Shown: positions 31,967-40,333 of the stretch, one piece after another
Layout of the letters: each line of letters starts with the position of its first letter
Numbering within the stretch: position 1 is the stretch's first letter
Source: Pseudobutyrivibrio sp. UBA1225
GTDB taxonomy: Bacteria > Bacillota > Clostridia > Lachnospirales > Lachnospiraceae
Assembly (NCBI GenBank): GCA_002309345.1
Contig: DBWZ01000016.1
Coordinates: 1-40,575 of the forward strand
Length of the DNA stretch: 40,575 nucleotides
Reading direction: 5' to 3'
Position numbers and translations under genes: made by a program
The notes under the pieces: model-generated
The model's input: only the letters and a program-made list of their open reading frames with translations
Told to the model about the DNA's origin: nothing
Databases searched by the model: none

Positions 31967-32923
31967 ATGAAAGTTGTTTTCATGGGCACTCCCGATTTTG
32001 CGGTGGAGACTTTAAAAGCTATATACGAAGCGGGGCACGAGATTATCCTTGTTGTTAGCCAGCCTGACAAGCCAAAGGGACGCAGTGGCAAGCTTCAGAT
32101 GACTCCAGTCAAGGAGTGGGCGGTGGCAAATAATCTTCCAGTATATCAGCCTATCAAAATCAGATCTGAAGAATCAGTTGAATATTTGAGCCAATTCAAG
32201 GCTGATGTTTTTGTTGTGGCAGCCTTTGGGCAGATATTGCCAAAGGTCATTCTTGATATGCCTAGACTTGGTTGTGTTAATGTTCATGGTTCCCTTCTTC
32301 CAAAGTACCGTGGAGCTGCACCAATCCAGTGGGCTGTCATAAACGGTGAGAGGGTTTCCGGCAACACAACAATGCTCATGGGACCAGGACTTGACGATGG
32401 CGATATGCTTCTCAAATCTGAGGTTGTTCTTGCTGAGGATGAAACTGGCGGCAGCCTGTTTGACAAGCTAGCAATTGACGGCGGCAAGCTTGCTGTCAAA
32501 ACGATCGAAGCTTTAGACCGTGGTGAAATCACCCCAGAGCCTCAGGATGAATCTCAGGCGACTCATGTTGGCATGATTAAAAAGGAAATGGGGCTTATCG
32601 ATTGGGGCAAGCCTGCAGTGGAAATAGAACGACTCATCCGCGGATTAAATCCGTGGCCATCGGCTTTTACTTTTCTTGGTGGAAAATCTCTTAAGCTTTG
32701 GAAGGCAAAAGTACTTAGTGATGTAGATGAATCGATATTAAATCAGGCTAAGCCAGGTACCATAATCGAAGTAAATAAAAACGGATTTACGGTAGCCTGT
32801 GGTGCATCCGCGCTAGCAGTAGAAGAATTGCAGCTAGAGGGCAAAAAGCGTATGGCGGCGGCAGATTTCCTTCGAGGATATCAGCTGGAGGTTGGCACAG
32901 GCTTTACTAATAGTAGAGAGTAG
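31967..32923 (+). CDS. fmt: Methionyl-tRNA formyltransferase
   Basis: A 318-aa enzyme that formylates initiator Met-tRNA using 10-formyl-THF. Family motifs are 'VFMGTPDFAVETLKAI', 'SQPDKPKGRSGKLQMTPVKEWA', and the catalytic 'VNVHGSLLPKYRGAAPIQWAVINGE' (the HGSLLP motif with its Asn/His pair). The C-terminal OB-like tRNA-binding domain follows ('IRGLNPWPSAFT'). AGGAGG precedes the ATG by 9 bp. The last four residues (NSRE) and the stop fall in the first unit of a tandem repeat array. It opens the housekeeping cluster that runs to thiN. Its usual upstream partner, def, is 11.5 kb away. Confidence 0.96.
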   Translation: MKVVFMGTPDFAVETLKAIYEAGHEIILVVSQPDKPKGRSGKLQMTPVKEWAVANNLPVYQPIKIRSEESVEYLSQFKADVFVVAAFGQILPKVILDMPRLGCVNVHGSLLPKYRGAAPIQWAVINGERVSGNTTMLMGPGLDDGDMLLKSEVVLAEDETGGSLFDKLAIDGGKLAVKTIEALDRGEITPEPQDESQATHVGMIKKEMGLIDWGKPAVEIERLIRGLNPWPSAFTFLGGKSLKLWKAKVLSDVDESILNQAKPGTIIEVNKNGFTVACGASALAVEELQLEGKKRMAAADFLRGYQLEVGTGFTNSRE

Positions 32924-33033
32924 AAGTTAGCAAGAAAGCTATTAAATATTAGATAATAGAAGTTAACGAGAAAGTTACAGACTTATTAGAGAGCAGAAGC
33001 TAGTAAGAAAGTTACTAAATAACAGAGAATAAT
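32911..33033 (+). repeat. 36-37-bp tandem hairpin repeats after fmt
   Basis: Three full degenerate units and a partial fourth, with AGAAGTT/AGAAGCT at 32922, 32958 and 32995 (periods 36 and 37). Each unit carries a small hairpin with an AAGAAA-like loop: TAGC/GCTA in unit 1, TAAC/GTTA in unit 2, TAGTAA/TTACTA in unit 3. The arms change together. Unit 1 overlaps the fmt stop codon. Confidence 0.75.
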
Positions 33034-33087
33034 ATTGCTAAAAAATTTTCAGATTAAACATAGAATATATCTTAATAAGGATTTAAA

Positions 33088-34359
33088 ATGCCAAATATTA
33101 ACAACAGAGAAATTGCCCTTGATACTCTTGTGGAGATTTTGGAGCATGGGCAGTTTTCCCACATCTACCTCAAGGCCGTTCTGGATAAATTCGCTTATCT
33201 AGAAAAGAACGAGAGAGCATTTATCACTCGCCTTGTAAATGGTACCGTGGAAAGAAAAATAGAATTAGATTATATTATCGACAATTACTCAAAGACAAAG
33301 GCTAAGAAGATGAAGCCTCTTATTCGTACCATGATTCGCATGGGTGTTTTTGAGATTTACTATATGGATGCAGTTCCTGATTCTGCCACCTGCAACGAAT
33401 ATGTTAAGCTGGCCAAGAAGCGAGGCTTTGGCGGTCTGTCGGGTTTTGTAAATGGCGTTCTTAGAAATATTGCTAGGGACAAGGGTGGCGTCCAGATAAC
33501 AGACCTTGGTATCAAATATTCAATGCCACAGTGGATTGTAGATAAATGGACCAAGGATTACGGCAAAGAAACCTGCGAGAAGATTCTATCAGGATTCTTT
33601 ATGCAGCAGGACTTATGTATTAGAGTCAACACTGCATTGACTACAGCAGAGGCTTTAATAAAGGAATTACAAGAGCAGGGCATTTCAGTTCGTAAATGCG
33701 ATAATTTGGATTCAGCCCTATATATTTCAGATTACGACTCAGTTGCTAATATACCAGCTTTTGCTGCGGGTAAGTTCTATGTTCAGGATTATTCCTCACA
33801 GCTGGTGGCAAATTTGGCTAAGGTGGCAACAAGTGATAAAATAATAGATGTGTGTTCGGCGCCAGGAGGAAAGGCTTTGCATTTTGCCCAGTTGGCTAAA
33901 GAAGGCCTAGTTGTTGCACGAGATCTTACCGATGCAAAGGTAGCTCTCATTCTAGAAAACATCCAGCGCACTGGTGCAAACAACGTCAAGGCAGAGGTGT
34001 GGGATGCAACCCAGCTAGATGAAGCTTCAGTCAGCAAATTCGATACTGTAATTGCGGATTTACCATGCTCAGGTCTTGGCATCATCAGGAAAAAGCCTGA
34101 CATCAAGTACAATCAAAGCGAGGCTTCGTTTGCAGAGCTAGTCAAATTGCAGCAGCAGATTCTCGACACAGTACATTCATATGTCAAGGCGGGTGGTACG
34201 CTTTGCTACAGCACTTGTACCATCAACAAAGATGAAAACGACAATCAGGTAAAGGCATTTCTGGCAAAACACCCAGAATTTACAGTTGCCCAGCAAAATC
34301 AGCTTTTTCCTGATAGTGAACATGATGGATTTTTTATATGTGTAATGAAAAAGAACTAA
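33088..34359 (+). CDS. rsmB: 16S rRNA (cytosine-967-C5)-methyltransferase RsmB
   Basis: A 423-aa RNA methyltransferase. The N-terminal NusB-like helical domain (about 1-135, 'NNREIALDTLVEIL', 'RLVNGTVERKIELDYII') is followed by the Rossmann methyltransferase domain. 'IIDVCSAPGGKALHFAQL' is SAM motif I. The two catalytic cysteines lie in 'IADLPCSGLGIIRKKPDIK' and 'LCYSTCTINKDEN'. It methylates C967 in 16S rRNA before 30S assembly. Its end overlaps the rlmN start by 22 bp. The gap between fmt and this gene holds hairpin repeats in place of the zinc-peptidase gene that I recall there in some relatives. Confidence 0.95.
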   Translation: MPNINNREIALDTLVEILEHGQFSHIYLKAVLDKFAYLEKNERAFITRLVNGTVERKIELDYIIDNYSKTKAKKMKPLIRTMIRMGVFEIYYMDAVPDSATCNEYVKLAKKRGFGGLSGFVNGVLRNIARDKGGVQITDLGIKYSMPQWIVDKWTKDYGKETCEKILSGFFMQQDLCIRVNTALTTAEALIKELQEQGISVRKCDNLDSALYISDYDSVANIPAFAAGKFYVQDYSSQLVANLAKVATSDKIIDVCSAPGGKALHFAQLAKEGLVVARDLTDAKVALILENIQRTGANNVKAEVWDATQLDEASVSKFDTVIADLPCSGLGIIRKKPDIKYNQSEASFAELVKLQQQILDTVHSYVKAGGTLCYSTCTINKDENDNQVKAFLAKHPEFTVAQQNQLFPDSEHDGFFICVMKKN

Positions 34360-35393
34360 CAGACATTAGGTCGTTAAATTTAACAGAGCTCACGGATTTT
34401 GTTACTGGTGAGTTAAAGGAACCTAAATTTCGTGCCAAGCAGCTATATGAGTGGATGCATCAGCATCTTGCTCAAAGCTACGACGAAATGAAAAACATCC
34501 CAAATTCACTCAAGGCAAAGCTTAAAGAGCACTGTAACTACCATTCCCTCAAGCAGGTTGAAAAGCAGATTTCTAAGCTTGATGGCACTCGCAAATATCT
34601 ATTTGAGTTATTCGATGGCGAGATGGTAGAAAGCGTGTGGATGAGCTACAAGCACGGCAATTCAGTATGCATCAGCTCTCAGGTTGGCTGCAAAATGGGC
34701 TGCCGATTCTGTGCATCCACGTTAGATGGCTGGGTTAGAAACCTTACACCATCTGAAATGCTCGGTCAGATATACGCGATTCAGCGTGACACTGGCGAGC
34801 GCGTATCCAACTTGGTTGTCATGGGAACAGGGGAGCCGATGGATAACTATGACAATATAGTAAAATTTGTTAGACTATTGTCAGATGAAAACGGTCTTAA
34901 CATTTCCCAGCGAAACATCACTGTTTCTACCTGCGGAATTGTTCCAAAGATAAAGCAACTGGCTGAAGAGGATTTAACAATCACTCTTGCGATTTCCCTT
35001 CATGCTCCAAATCAAAAAAAGCGAGCAGAGCTTATGCCAATTGCAAACAAGTATGATATTCACCAGCTAATCGAGGCGTGTGAGTACTACTTCAACAAGA
35101 CGGGGCGGCGCATCACCTTTGAGTATTCATTGGTTGGAGGCGTCAATGACAGAGATGAGGATGCCAAAGAGCTTGGCGAGCTGATTGGCCACCTAAATTG
35201 CCATGTAAACCTTATTCCAGTCAACCCGATCAAAGAAAGAGATTTCGTTAGTCCATCAATGGATAGGGCTTACGCATTCCAAAAAAAGATTGAAAAATAT
35301 GTGAATAATGCTACTATTAGAAGGGAAATGGGCCGGGATATTGACGGGGCCTGTGGACAACTTAGAAAGCGTAAGATGAAAGGATCACCTTAA
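34338..35393 (+). CDS. rlmN: Dual-specificity 23S rRNA A2503 / tRNA A37 methyltransferase RlmN
   Basis: A 351-aa radical-SAM enzyme making C2-methyladenosine. The iron-sulfur motif C-x3-C-x2-C is 'CKMGCRFCAS'. 'VVMGTGEPMDNYDNIV', 'NITVSTCGIVPKI', 'SLHAPNQKKRAELMPI' and 'FEYSLVGGVNDRDEDA' are all typical. The C-terminal 'REMGRDIDGACGQL' holds the methyl-carrying Cys. It starts inside rsmB, and its stop overlaps the next start by one base (TAATG), so the three genes are translationally coupled. Confidence 0.96.
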   Translation: MCNEKELTDIRSLNLTELTDFVTGELKEPKFRAKQLYEWMHQHLAQSYDEMKNIPNSLKAKLKEHCNYHSLKQVEKQISKLDGTRKYLFELFDGEMVESVWMSYKHGNSVCISSQVGCKMGCRFCASTLDGWVRNLTPSEMLGQIYAIQRDTGERVSNLVVMGTGEPMDNYDNIVKFVRLLSDENGLNISQRNITVSTCGIVPKIKQLAEEDLTITLAISLHAPNQKKRAELMPIANKYDIHQLIEACEYYFNKTGRRITFEYSLVGGVNDRDEDAKELGELIGHLNCHVNLIPVNPIKERDFVSPSMDRAYAFQKKIEKYVNNATIRREMGRDIDGACGQLRKRKMKGSP

Positions 35394-36112
35394 TGACAAG
35401 CTACGGCAAGACAGATGTCGGAATCGAAAGAAAAGTGAATCAAGATACCATATATGCTTCCGACAGCAGAGTGGGTAATCTACCGAATCTCTACATTGTC
35501 GCAGATGGCATGGGTGGAGAACTGGCAGGAGATTATGCTTCTGCAAAGTGTGTGGCAACAATCGTCGATGGAGTTCAGCATTCCTTAGAGACTGAGCCTG
35601 TTAGAATTCTCGAGCAGGTTATTCAATCGGCAAATCATCTTATCTACACCGAATCAATGATGGATCCAGCCAAGGCAGGTATGGGTACCACGTTGGTTGT
35701 TGCAACCATAATAGAAGATCACCTTTATGTGGCTAATGTTGGCGACAGCAGATTATACGTTGCTATTGCCACCAAGCTAAAACAAATCACCAAGGATCAT
35801 TCAGTGGTTGCTGAGCTGGTTAGAACCGGCGAGATAGATGAGGACGATGCCAGAACAGACAAGCGCAAGCATCTCATAACTCGGGCAGTAGGTGCCAAAG
35901 ACACAGTTAGCCCAGATTATTTTGATGTGGCATTAAAGGGCGGCGAGCGGATTTTACTTTGCTCCGACGGTCTTACAAACATGGTAAGTGACAAAGAGAT
36001 ATTCAACATTCTTAAGTCAACGGATTCATTAGAAACTCGGGCTGTTAGACTTATTGAGCTAGCCAACATAAGAGGCGGCGATGATAATATCTCAGTTGTA
36101 GTTATAGAATAG
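35393..36112 (+). CDS. prpC: PP2C-type Ser/Thr protein phosphatase PrpC/Stp
   Basis: A 239-aa Mn/Mg-dependent phosphatase that reverses PrkC phosphorylation. The metal-binding core is complete: 'VADGMGGELAGDYAS', 'GMGTTLVVA', 'NVGDSRLY', 'LCSDGLTNM' and 'GGDDNISVVVI'. The N-terminal 'DVGIERKVNQDTIY' carries the usual Arg-x-x-Asn-x-Asp-like arrangement. It is adjacent to the kinase gene (31-bp gap, AAAGGAG) in the conserved order. Confidence 0.95.
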   Translation: MTSYGKTDVGIERKVNQDTIYASDSRVGNLPNLYIVADGMGGELAGDYASAKCVATIVDGVQHSLETEPVRILEQVIQSANHLIYTESMMDPAKAGMGTTLVVATIIEDHLYVANVGDSRLYVAIATKLKQITKDHSVVAELVRTGEIDEDDARTDKRKHLITRAVGAKDTVSPDYFDVALKGGERILLCSDGLTNMVSDKEIFNILKSTDSLETRAVRLIELANIRGGDDNISVVVIE

Positions 36113-36143
36113 GCACATAACCCAAGGAAATAAAGGAGAATAC

Positions 36144-38096
36144 ATGATAACACAAGGAGTATTTATAGCGGACAGATATGAAGTAATTGACAAGGTTGGT
36201 TCAGGCGGAATGTCAGATGTATACCGCGCAAAGGATCATATCCTTGGAAGAGAAGTCGCTATCAAAATTTTAAAACAGGAATTTTCAGAGGATGCTACTT
36301 TTGTGGCAAAGTTCAGAACAGAGGCTCAGTCTGCAGCGGGATTAGAGCATCCAAACATCGTTAATATCTACGATGTAGGATCTGAAAACGGCATGTATTT
36401 CATCGTTATGGAATACGTCGAAGGCATCACTCTTAAGACATATATCGAGAAAAAGGGACAGCTTAATTTCAAAGAAGCTATCAGTATTGCCATTCAGGTT
36501 GGACGTGGTATTGAGGCGGCCCATCAAAAGGGCATTATCCACCGTGATATCAAGCCTCAGAATATCATCATTTCCACCGAGGGCAAGGTTAAGGTTACAG
36601 ATTTTGGTATCGCTCGTGCAGCAAGCTCAAACACTATCCATGCAGATGTTATGGGCTCGGTTCACTATTCGTCACCAGAGCAGGCTAGAAACGGCTTTGT
36701 GGATGGCAAAAGCGATATTTATTCCCTAGGTATTGTTATGTACGAAATGGTTACAGGTCGTGTGCCATTCGATGGAGACAATACTGTTGCTATAGCAATT
36801 CAACATTTGCAGGAAGATATGGTTGTACCTAGTGCATATGCGCCAGACCTACCAATCTCCCTCGAAAAAATCATCTTAAAGGCAACCATGAAGAGTCCAG
36901 ATAGACGCTATGACACTATCTCTGACATGCTCATGGATTTGAAGAAGGCTCTCGTTAGCCCAGATGATGATTTCGTTTCATTTGTAGAAAACGACCTTGG
37001 CAAGACTCAGGTCATGAACAAGGTTTCAATACCAGATGATGAAGAAAGTCTTGCTCGTAGAGCAGCCGAAGCCCTCACCTTCGAGGATGAGTACTATGAC
37101 GAAGAGGAAGAGTACTATGATGATGAGGATGAGTACTATGACGATGAGGACGAGTACTACGACGATGACGACTATTATGATGACGAGGATGAGGAGGACG
37201 AAGAAGAAAGAAAGTCTAAGACAGACCGCATCCTTACTATCTCAGGTATAATTGCAGCCATTGCGATTGTTGTTGTTTTCGTAGGAATTTTTGGTAACTT
37301 CCTTGGCTTATTTAGTTTTGGTTCTAAAAAGGTCAACATGATTAATGTTGTTGGCACACAGGATAGCGATGCAATACAGCAGTTAGTTAAGCTTGGCTTC
37401 AACGAAAAGAATATTACAATCCTTTATGAGGAGGATGGTGGTGAGCAGGGTAAAATCACTACACAGAATCCTGAAGAGGGCAAAGAGGTATCAGTCAAAG
37501 AATCAATCAGACTTACAGCTTCTGGATCTAAGCCAGGTGAAGCTGCAGGTGCATCAAACGGCTCTGGTAATGGTGGTTCGAATTCCGGTTCAAATAACGG
37601 AAATGCGAATAACAACCAGCAATCTAACCAAGATGAAGAAAAAGAGGGCGATGTTTCAGTGCCTAACGTAGTTGGTCTTTCACAGGCTGATGCTACAAAG
37701 ATGTTAGATGATAAGGGTATCATCGTTACTGAAACAACAGAGGAATTCTCTGATGAGTTTAAGGAAGGCAAGGTAATTAGCCAATCAATAGATGCAGGTG
37801 AGAATGTTGAGAAAAATGCCAAGATTTCACTTGTTATCAGTAAGGGCAAAAAGGAAGTAACATATAGCTATGTTGTTTCTAATCCGTTCAAGGACAAGGC
37901 TTGCAATTACAACGTTGCCGAGCTTAACAAGCAAGATAGCGTTGGAGTAGGACAGGCTATTCAAATGAAGGGTGTCACTCGCTCAGAGCTTACTATTACA
38001 TTTACACCAGTAATTACTACTACAGATGGTAATCTATTGCCACTTGCAGACCAAGCGCAAGTAATCAAAGTTCAAGGAACACCGGAAGAAGAGTAA
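36144..38096 (+). CDS. prkC: PASTA-domain Ser/Thr kinase PrkC/PknB
   Basis: A 650-aa membrane kinase that senses peptidoglycan fragments or lipid II. The kinase domain (about 10-270) has 'VGSGGMSDVYRAKD', 'VAIKIL', 'HRDIKPQNI', 'DFGIA' and 'SPEQA', all catalytic parts intact. The juxtamembrane stretch (about 310-355) is an unusual Tyr/Asp/Glu repeat of the form DEYYDDED. One TM (about 362-388) follows. Outside are two clear PASTA domains ('MINVVGTQDSDAIQQLVKLGF' and 'VPNVVGLSQADATKMLDDKGI') separated by a Gly/Ser/Asn linker, then a C-terminal domain (about 575-650) that is not a normal PASTA. It overlaps the next gene by one base. Confidence 0.96.
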   Translation: MITQGVFIADRYEVIDKVGSGGMSDVYRAKDHILGREVAIKILKQEFSEDATFVAKFRTEAQSAAGLEHPNIVNIYDVGSENGMYFIVMEYVEGITLKTYIEKKGQLNFKEAISIAIQVGRGIEAAHQKGIIHRDIKPQNIIISTEGKVKVTDFGIARAASSNTIHADVMGSVHYSSPEQARNGFVDGKSDIYSLGIVMYEMVTGRVPFDGDNTVAIAIQHLQEDMVVPSAYAPDLPISLEKIILKATMKSPDRRYDTISDMLMDLKKALVSPDDDFVSFVENDLGKTQVMNKVSIPDDEESLARRAAEALTFEDEYYDEEEEYYDDEDEYYDDEDEYYDDDDYYDDEDEEDEEERKSKTDRILTISGIIAAIAIVVVFVGIFGNFLGLFSFGSKKVNMINVVGTQDSDAIQQLVKLGFNEKNITILYEEDGGEQGKITTQNPEEGKEVSVKESIRLTASGSKPGEAAGASNGSGNGGSNSGSNNGNANNNQQSNQDEEKEGDVSVPNVVGLSQADATKMLDDKGIIVTETTEEFSDEFKEGKVISQSIDAGENVEKNAKISLVISKGKKEVTYSYVVSNPFKDKACNYNVAELNKQDSVGVGQAIQMKGVTRSELTITFTPVITTTDGNLLPLADQAQVIKVQGTPEEE

Positions 38097-38983
38097 TGAC
38101 AGGTAAGATTATTAAAGGAATCGCTGGTTTTTACTATGTGAACGTAGAAAACTCCGGCATATACGAGTGCAAGGCAAAGGGTGCCTTTAGAAAAGATAAA
38201 ATCAAACCTTTAGTTGGGGATGACGTTGAAATAGACGTCATCTCCGCTGAGGAAATGACGGGCAATGTTATAAGCATTTCACCTCGCAAGTCTGAGCTCA
38301 TCAGGCCTGCCGTGGCAAATGTTGATCAGGCATTGCTCATTTTTGCTACTAAGAATCCGGCACCAAATCTTAATCTTTTAGATAGATTCCTTTGTATGAT
38401 GGAGGAACAGCAGGTTCCGATTGTCATATGTTTTAATAAAGCAGATTTAGCCGATGATGGGTTTACGCAGCAGATGCTAGATACCTATCAAAGAGCTGGA
38501 TATAAAGTGATTTTTACTTCTGCAAAACAGGAGGAAGGTATTGATGCTATCAGAGAAGTGTTGAGGGGTAAGACTTCTACTGTGGCGGGGCCATCGGGGG
38601 TTGGCAAGAGTTCAATAGTCAATCTATTGACGCAAGGCTACACAATGGAGACTGGTGAGGTGTCCGAGAAAATCGGTCGAGGCAAACATACCACCAGACA
38701 CTCTGAACTTTTGTATTTAGGGGATGATACTTATATCATGGACACCCCTGGCTTTTCTTCTTTATTTGTACCTAAATGCGAGCCAGTGGATTTATACAAG
38801 CTATTCCCAGAGTTCATCGAGCCAGAAACTCATTGTAGATTTGGCGGATGCGTGCATCACAAGGAACCAGATTGCGGTGTAAAGGAGGCTGTTGAAGCCG
38901 GGAAAATCGCAAAGACTAGGTATGAAAATTATTTGCAGATATACTCAGAAATGGTAGAGCAGCAAAACAACAAATACAGATAA
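38096..38983 (+). CDS. rsgA: Ribosome small-subunit-dependent GTPase RsgA
   Basis: A 295-aa circularly permuted GTPase that checks late 30S maturation. An N-terminal OB domain ('GKIIKGIAGFYYVNV') is followed by G motifs in permuted order: G4 'CFNKADL', then G1 'GPSGVGKSSIVNLL', then G3 'DTPGF'. The C-terminal zinc region is 'CRFGGCVHHKEPDCGVKEAVEAGKI' in layout C-x4-C-x-H-x5-C. Its start codon overlaps the prkC stop (TAATG), which matters because PrkC phosphorylates RsgA in several Firmicutes. Confidence 0.96.
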   Translation: MTGKIIKGIAGFYYVNVENSGIYECKAKGAFRKDKIKPLVGDDVEIDVISAEEMTGNVISISPRKSELIRPAVANVDQALLIFATKNPAPNLNLLDRFLCMMEEQQVPIVICFNKADLADDGFTQQMLDTYQRAGYKVIFTSAKQEEGIDAIREVLRGKTSTVAGPSGVGKSSIVNLLTQGYTMETGEVSEKIGRGKHTTRHSELLYLGDDTYIMDTPGFSSLFVPKCEPVDLYKLFPEFIEPETHCRFGGCVHHKEPDCGVKEAVEAGKIAKTRYENYLQIYSEMVEQQNNKYR

Positions 38984-39004
38984 TTTTTATTTAAAGGAGA
39001 GCCT

Positions 39005-39658
39005 ATGGAAAATTGTTTGGCACCATCTATTTTGTCAGCGGACTTCGGAAACTTAAAGGAGCAGCTAGAACTCATCGACGAAGCAGGAGCGCCATATGTT
39101 CATTTTGACGTGATGGATGGAGTATTCGTGCCTAGCATTAGTTATGGTATGCCAGTTCTTAGAAGCATACGCAAATACACAGACAGGTTATTTGATGTAC
39201 ATTTGATGATTGTAGAGCCAGAGCGTTACATCAAAGAATTTGCTGAAGCGGGAGCAGATATAATCACCGTTCACGCAGAGGCTTGTAAGCATCTAGATGC
39301 TACTATCGACATCATCAAGGATTGTGGAGTTATGGCGGGAGTTGCCATCAATCCCGCAACACCTTTATCGGAAATCACACATGTACTTGAAAAGGTTGAC
39401 ATGGTTCTTATAATGACAGTCAATCCAGGCTTTGGTGGGCAGAGTCTGATACCATATACTTTGGACAAGGTTCGGGAGCTATCGGTTATGGCTCGCCAAA
39501 AGAAGCTCAAGATAGACATCGAGGTTGATGGCGGCATCAATATCGATACCATTGAAGATGTTCTTGAGGCTGGCGCCAATATTATCGTAGCTGGCTCAGC
39601 CGTATTTAAAGGTGACATCAAAGCTAACGTAAAACAGTTATTGGAGAAGATGGAATGA
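39005..39658 (+). CDS. rpe: Ribulose-phosphate 3-epimerase
   Basis: A 217-aa TIM-barrel enzyme interconverting ribulose-5-P and xylulose-5-P in the pentose phosphate pathway. Motifs are 'APSILSADFGNL', 'HFDVMDGVFVPSISYG' (metal-binding His and Asp), 'FDVHLMI', 'MTVNPGFGGQSLI' and 'EVDGGIN'. AAAGGAG precedes the ATG. Its end overlaps thiN by 4 bp (ATGA). Confidence 0.96.
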   Translation: MENCLAPSILSADFGNLKEQLELIDEAGAPYVHFDVMDGVFVPSISYGMPVLRSIRKYTDRLFDVHLMIVEPERYIKEFAEAGADIITVHAEACKHLDATIDIIKDCGVMAGVAINPATPLSEITHVLEKVDMVLIMTVNPGFGGQSLIPYTLDKVRELSVMARQKKLKIDIEVDGGINIDTIEDVLEAGANIIVAGSAVFKGDIKANVKQLLEKME

Positions 39659-40317
39659 ATACAGCGATAATTGCTGGGGGAATGATCGAAGAGGCTTTTA
39701 TCAAAGCTTTTGTTGAAAGCTACGACGCAGGCGATCTAAAGATTATTGCCTGCGACAAGGGTTATGACGCCTGCGAGCGAATGGGACTCAAGGTTGCATA
39801 TGCAATAGGGGACTTCGATTCTGCAGAAGGTGGAACTCTAAGCCGTATCAAGGCAGCCGGAATACCGTATCGTGTCTTGAATCCCGTCAAGGACGATACC
39901 GACACCGAGGCCGCCTTAGCATACGCCATAGACAAATCCACCCCTAAGGATGAGATATACCTTCTTGGAGCCACAGGCTTTAGGCTCGACCATCTGCTTG
40001 GCAACGTCAGTCTACTTGGCATGGGACTCAAAAACAACCGCGTAGTCATCATGATGGATTCGCACAACCAAATCCAAATGATTACCTCCGGCGAAACCTA
40101 CCGTATCCAAGCCGACAATCAGTTCGGCAAATTCATATCGGTTTTCCCATACATGGGCAAAGTAAAGGGCCTCACCATGGAGGGCTTCAAATACCCCCTC
40201 AATAACGCCGAATTACAGGGGTTCAACACCTTAACCGTCAGTAATGAGCTTACGGCGCCAGAAGGCCGTATTTCGATAAAATCAGGCTATCTAATAGTGA
40301 TGGAGACCAGGGACTAA
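39655..40317 (+). CDS. thiN: Thiamine pyrophosphokinase
   Basis: A 220-aa enzyme that phosphorylates thiamine to thiamine pyrophosphate. The catalytic-domain signatures are 'CDKGYDAC', 'AIGDFDS', 'DDTDTEAALAYA', and 'LLGATGFRLDHLLGNVSLL'. The C-terminal beta-domain ('YPLNNAELQGFNTLTVSNEL', 'GRISIKSGYLIV') binds thiamine. It is the last gene of the cluster. Its stop codon lies inside the loop of the following terminator. Confidence 0.94.
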   Translation: MNTAIIAGGMIEEAFIKAFVESYDAGDLKIIACDKGYDACERMGLKVAYAIGDFDSAEGGTLSRIKAAGIPYRVLNPVKDDTDTEAALAYAIDKSTPKDEIYLLGATGFRLDHLLGNVSLLGMGLKNNRVVIMMDSHNQIQMITSGETYRIQADNQFGKFISVFPYMGKVKGLTMEGFKYPLNNAELQGFNTLTVSNELTAPEGRISIKSGYLIVMETRD

Positions 40318-40333
40318 GGCCCCTGGTTTTTTT
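40306..40333 (+). terminator. Terminator of the fmt-thiN cluster
   Basis: ACCAGGG and CCCTGGT form a 7-bp GC-rich stem with an 8-nt loop, followed by seven T. The thiN stop (TAA) is in the loop. Confidence 0.9.

Noticed and set aside
32911..33033. CRISPR reading of the 36-37-bp tandem units
   Set aside because: Units follow each other without spacers and are degenerate.
37036..37251. Plus-strand Met/Thr-rich frame inside prkC
   Set aside because: It is a frame-shifted reading of the GATGAGTACTAT-type repeats of the juxtamembrane region.
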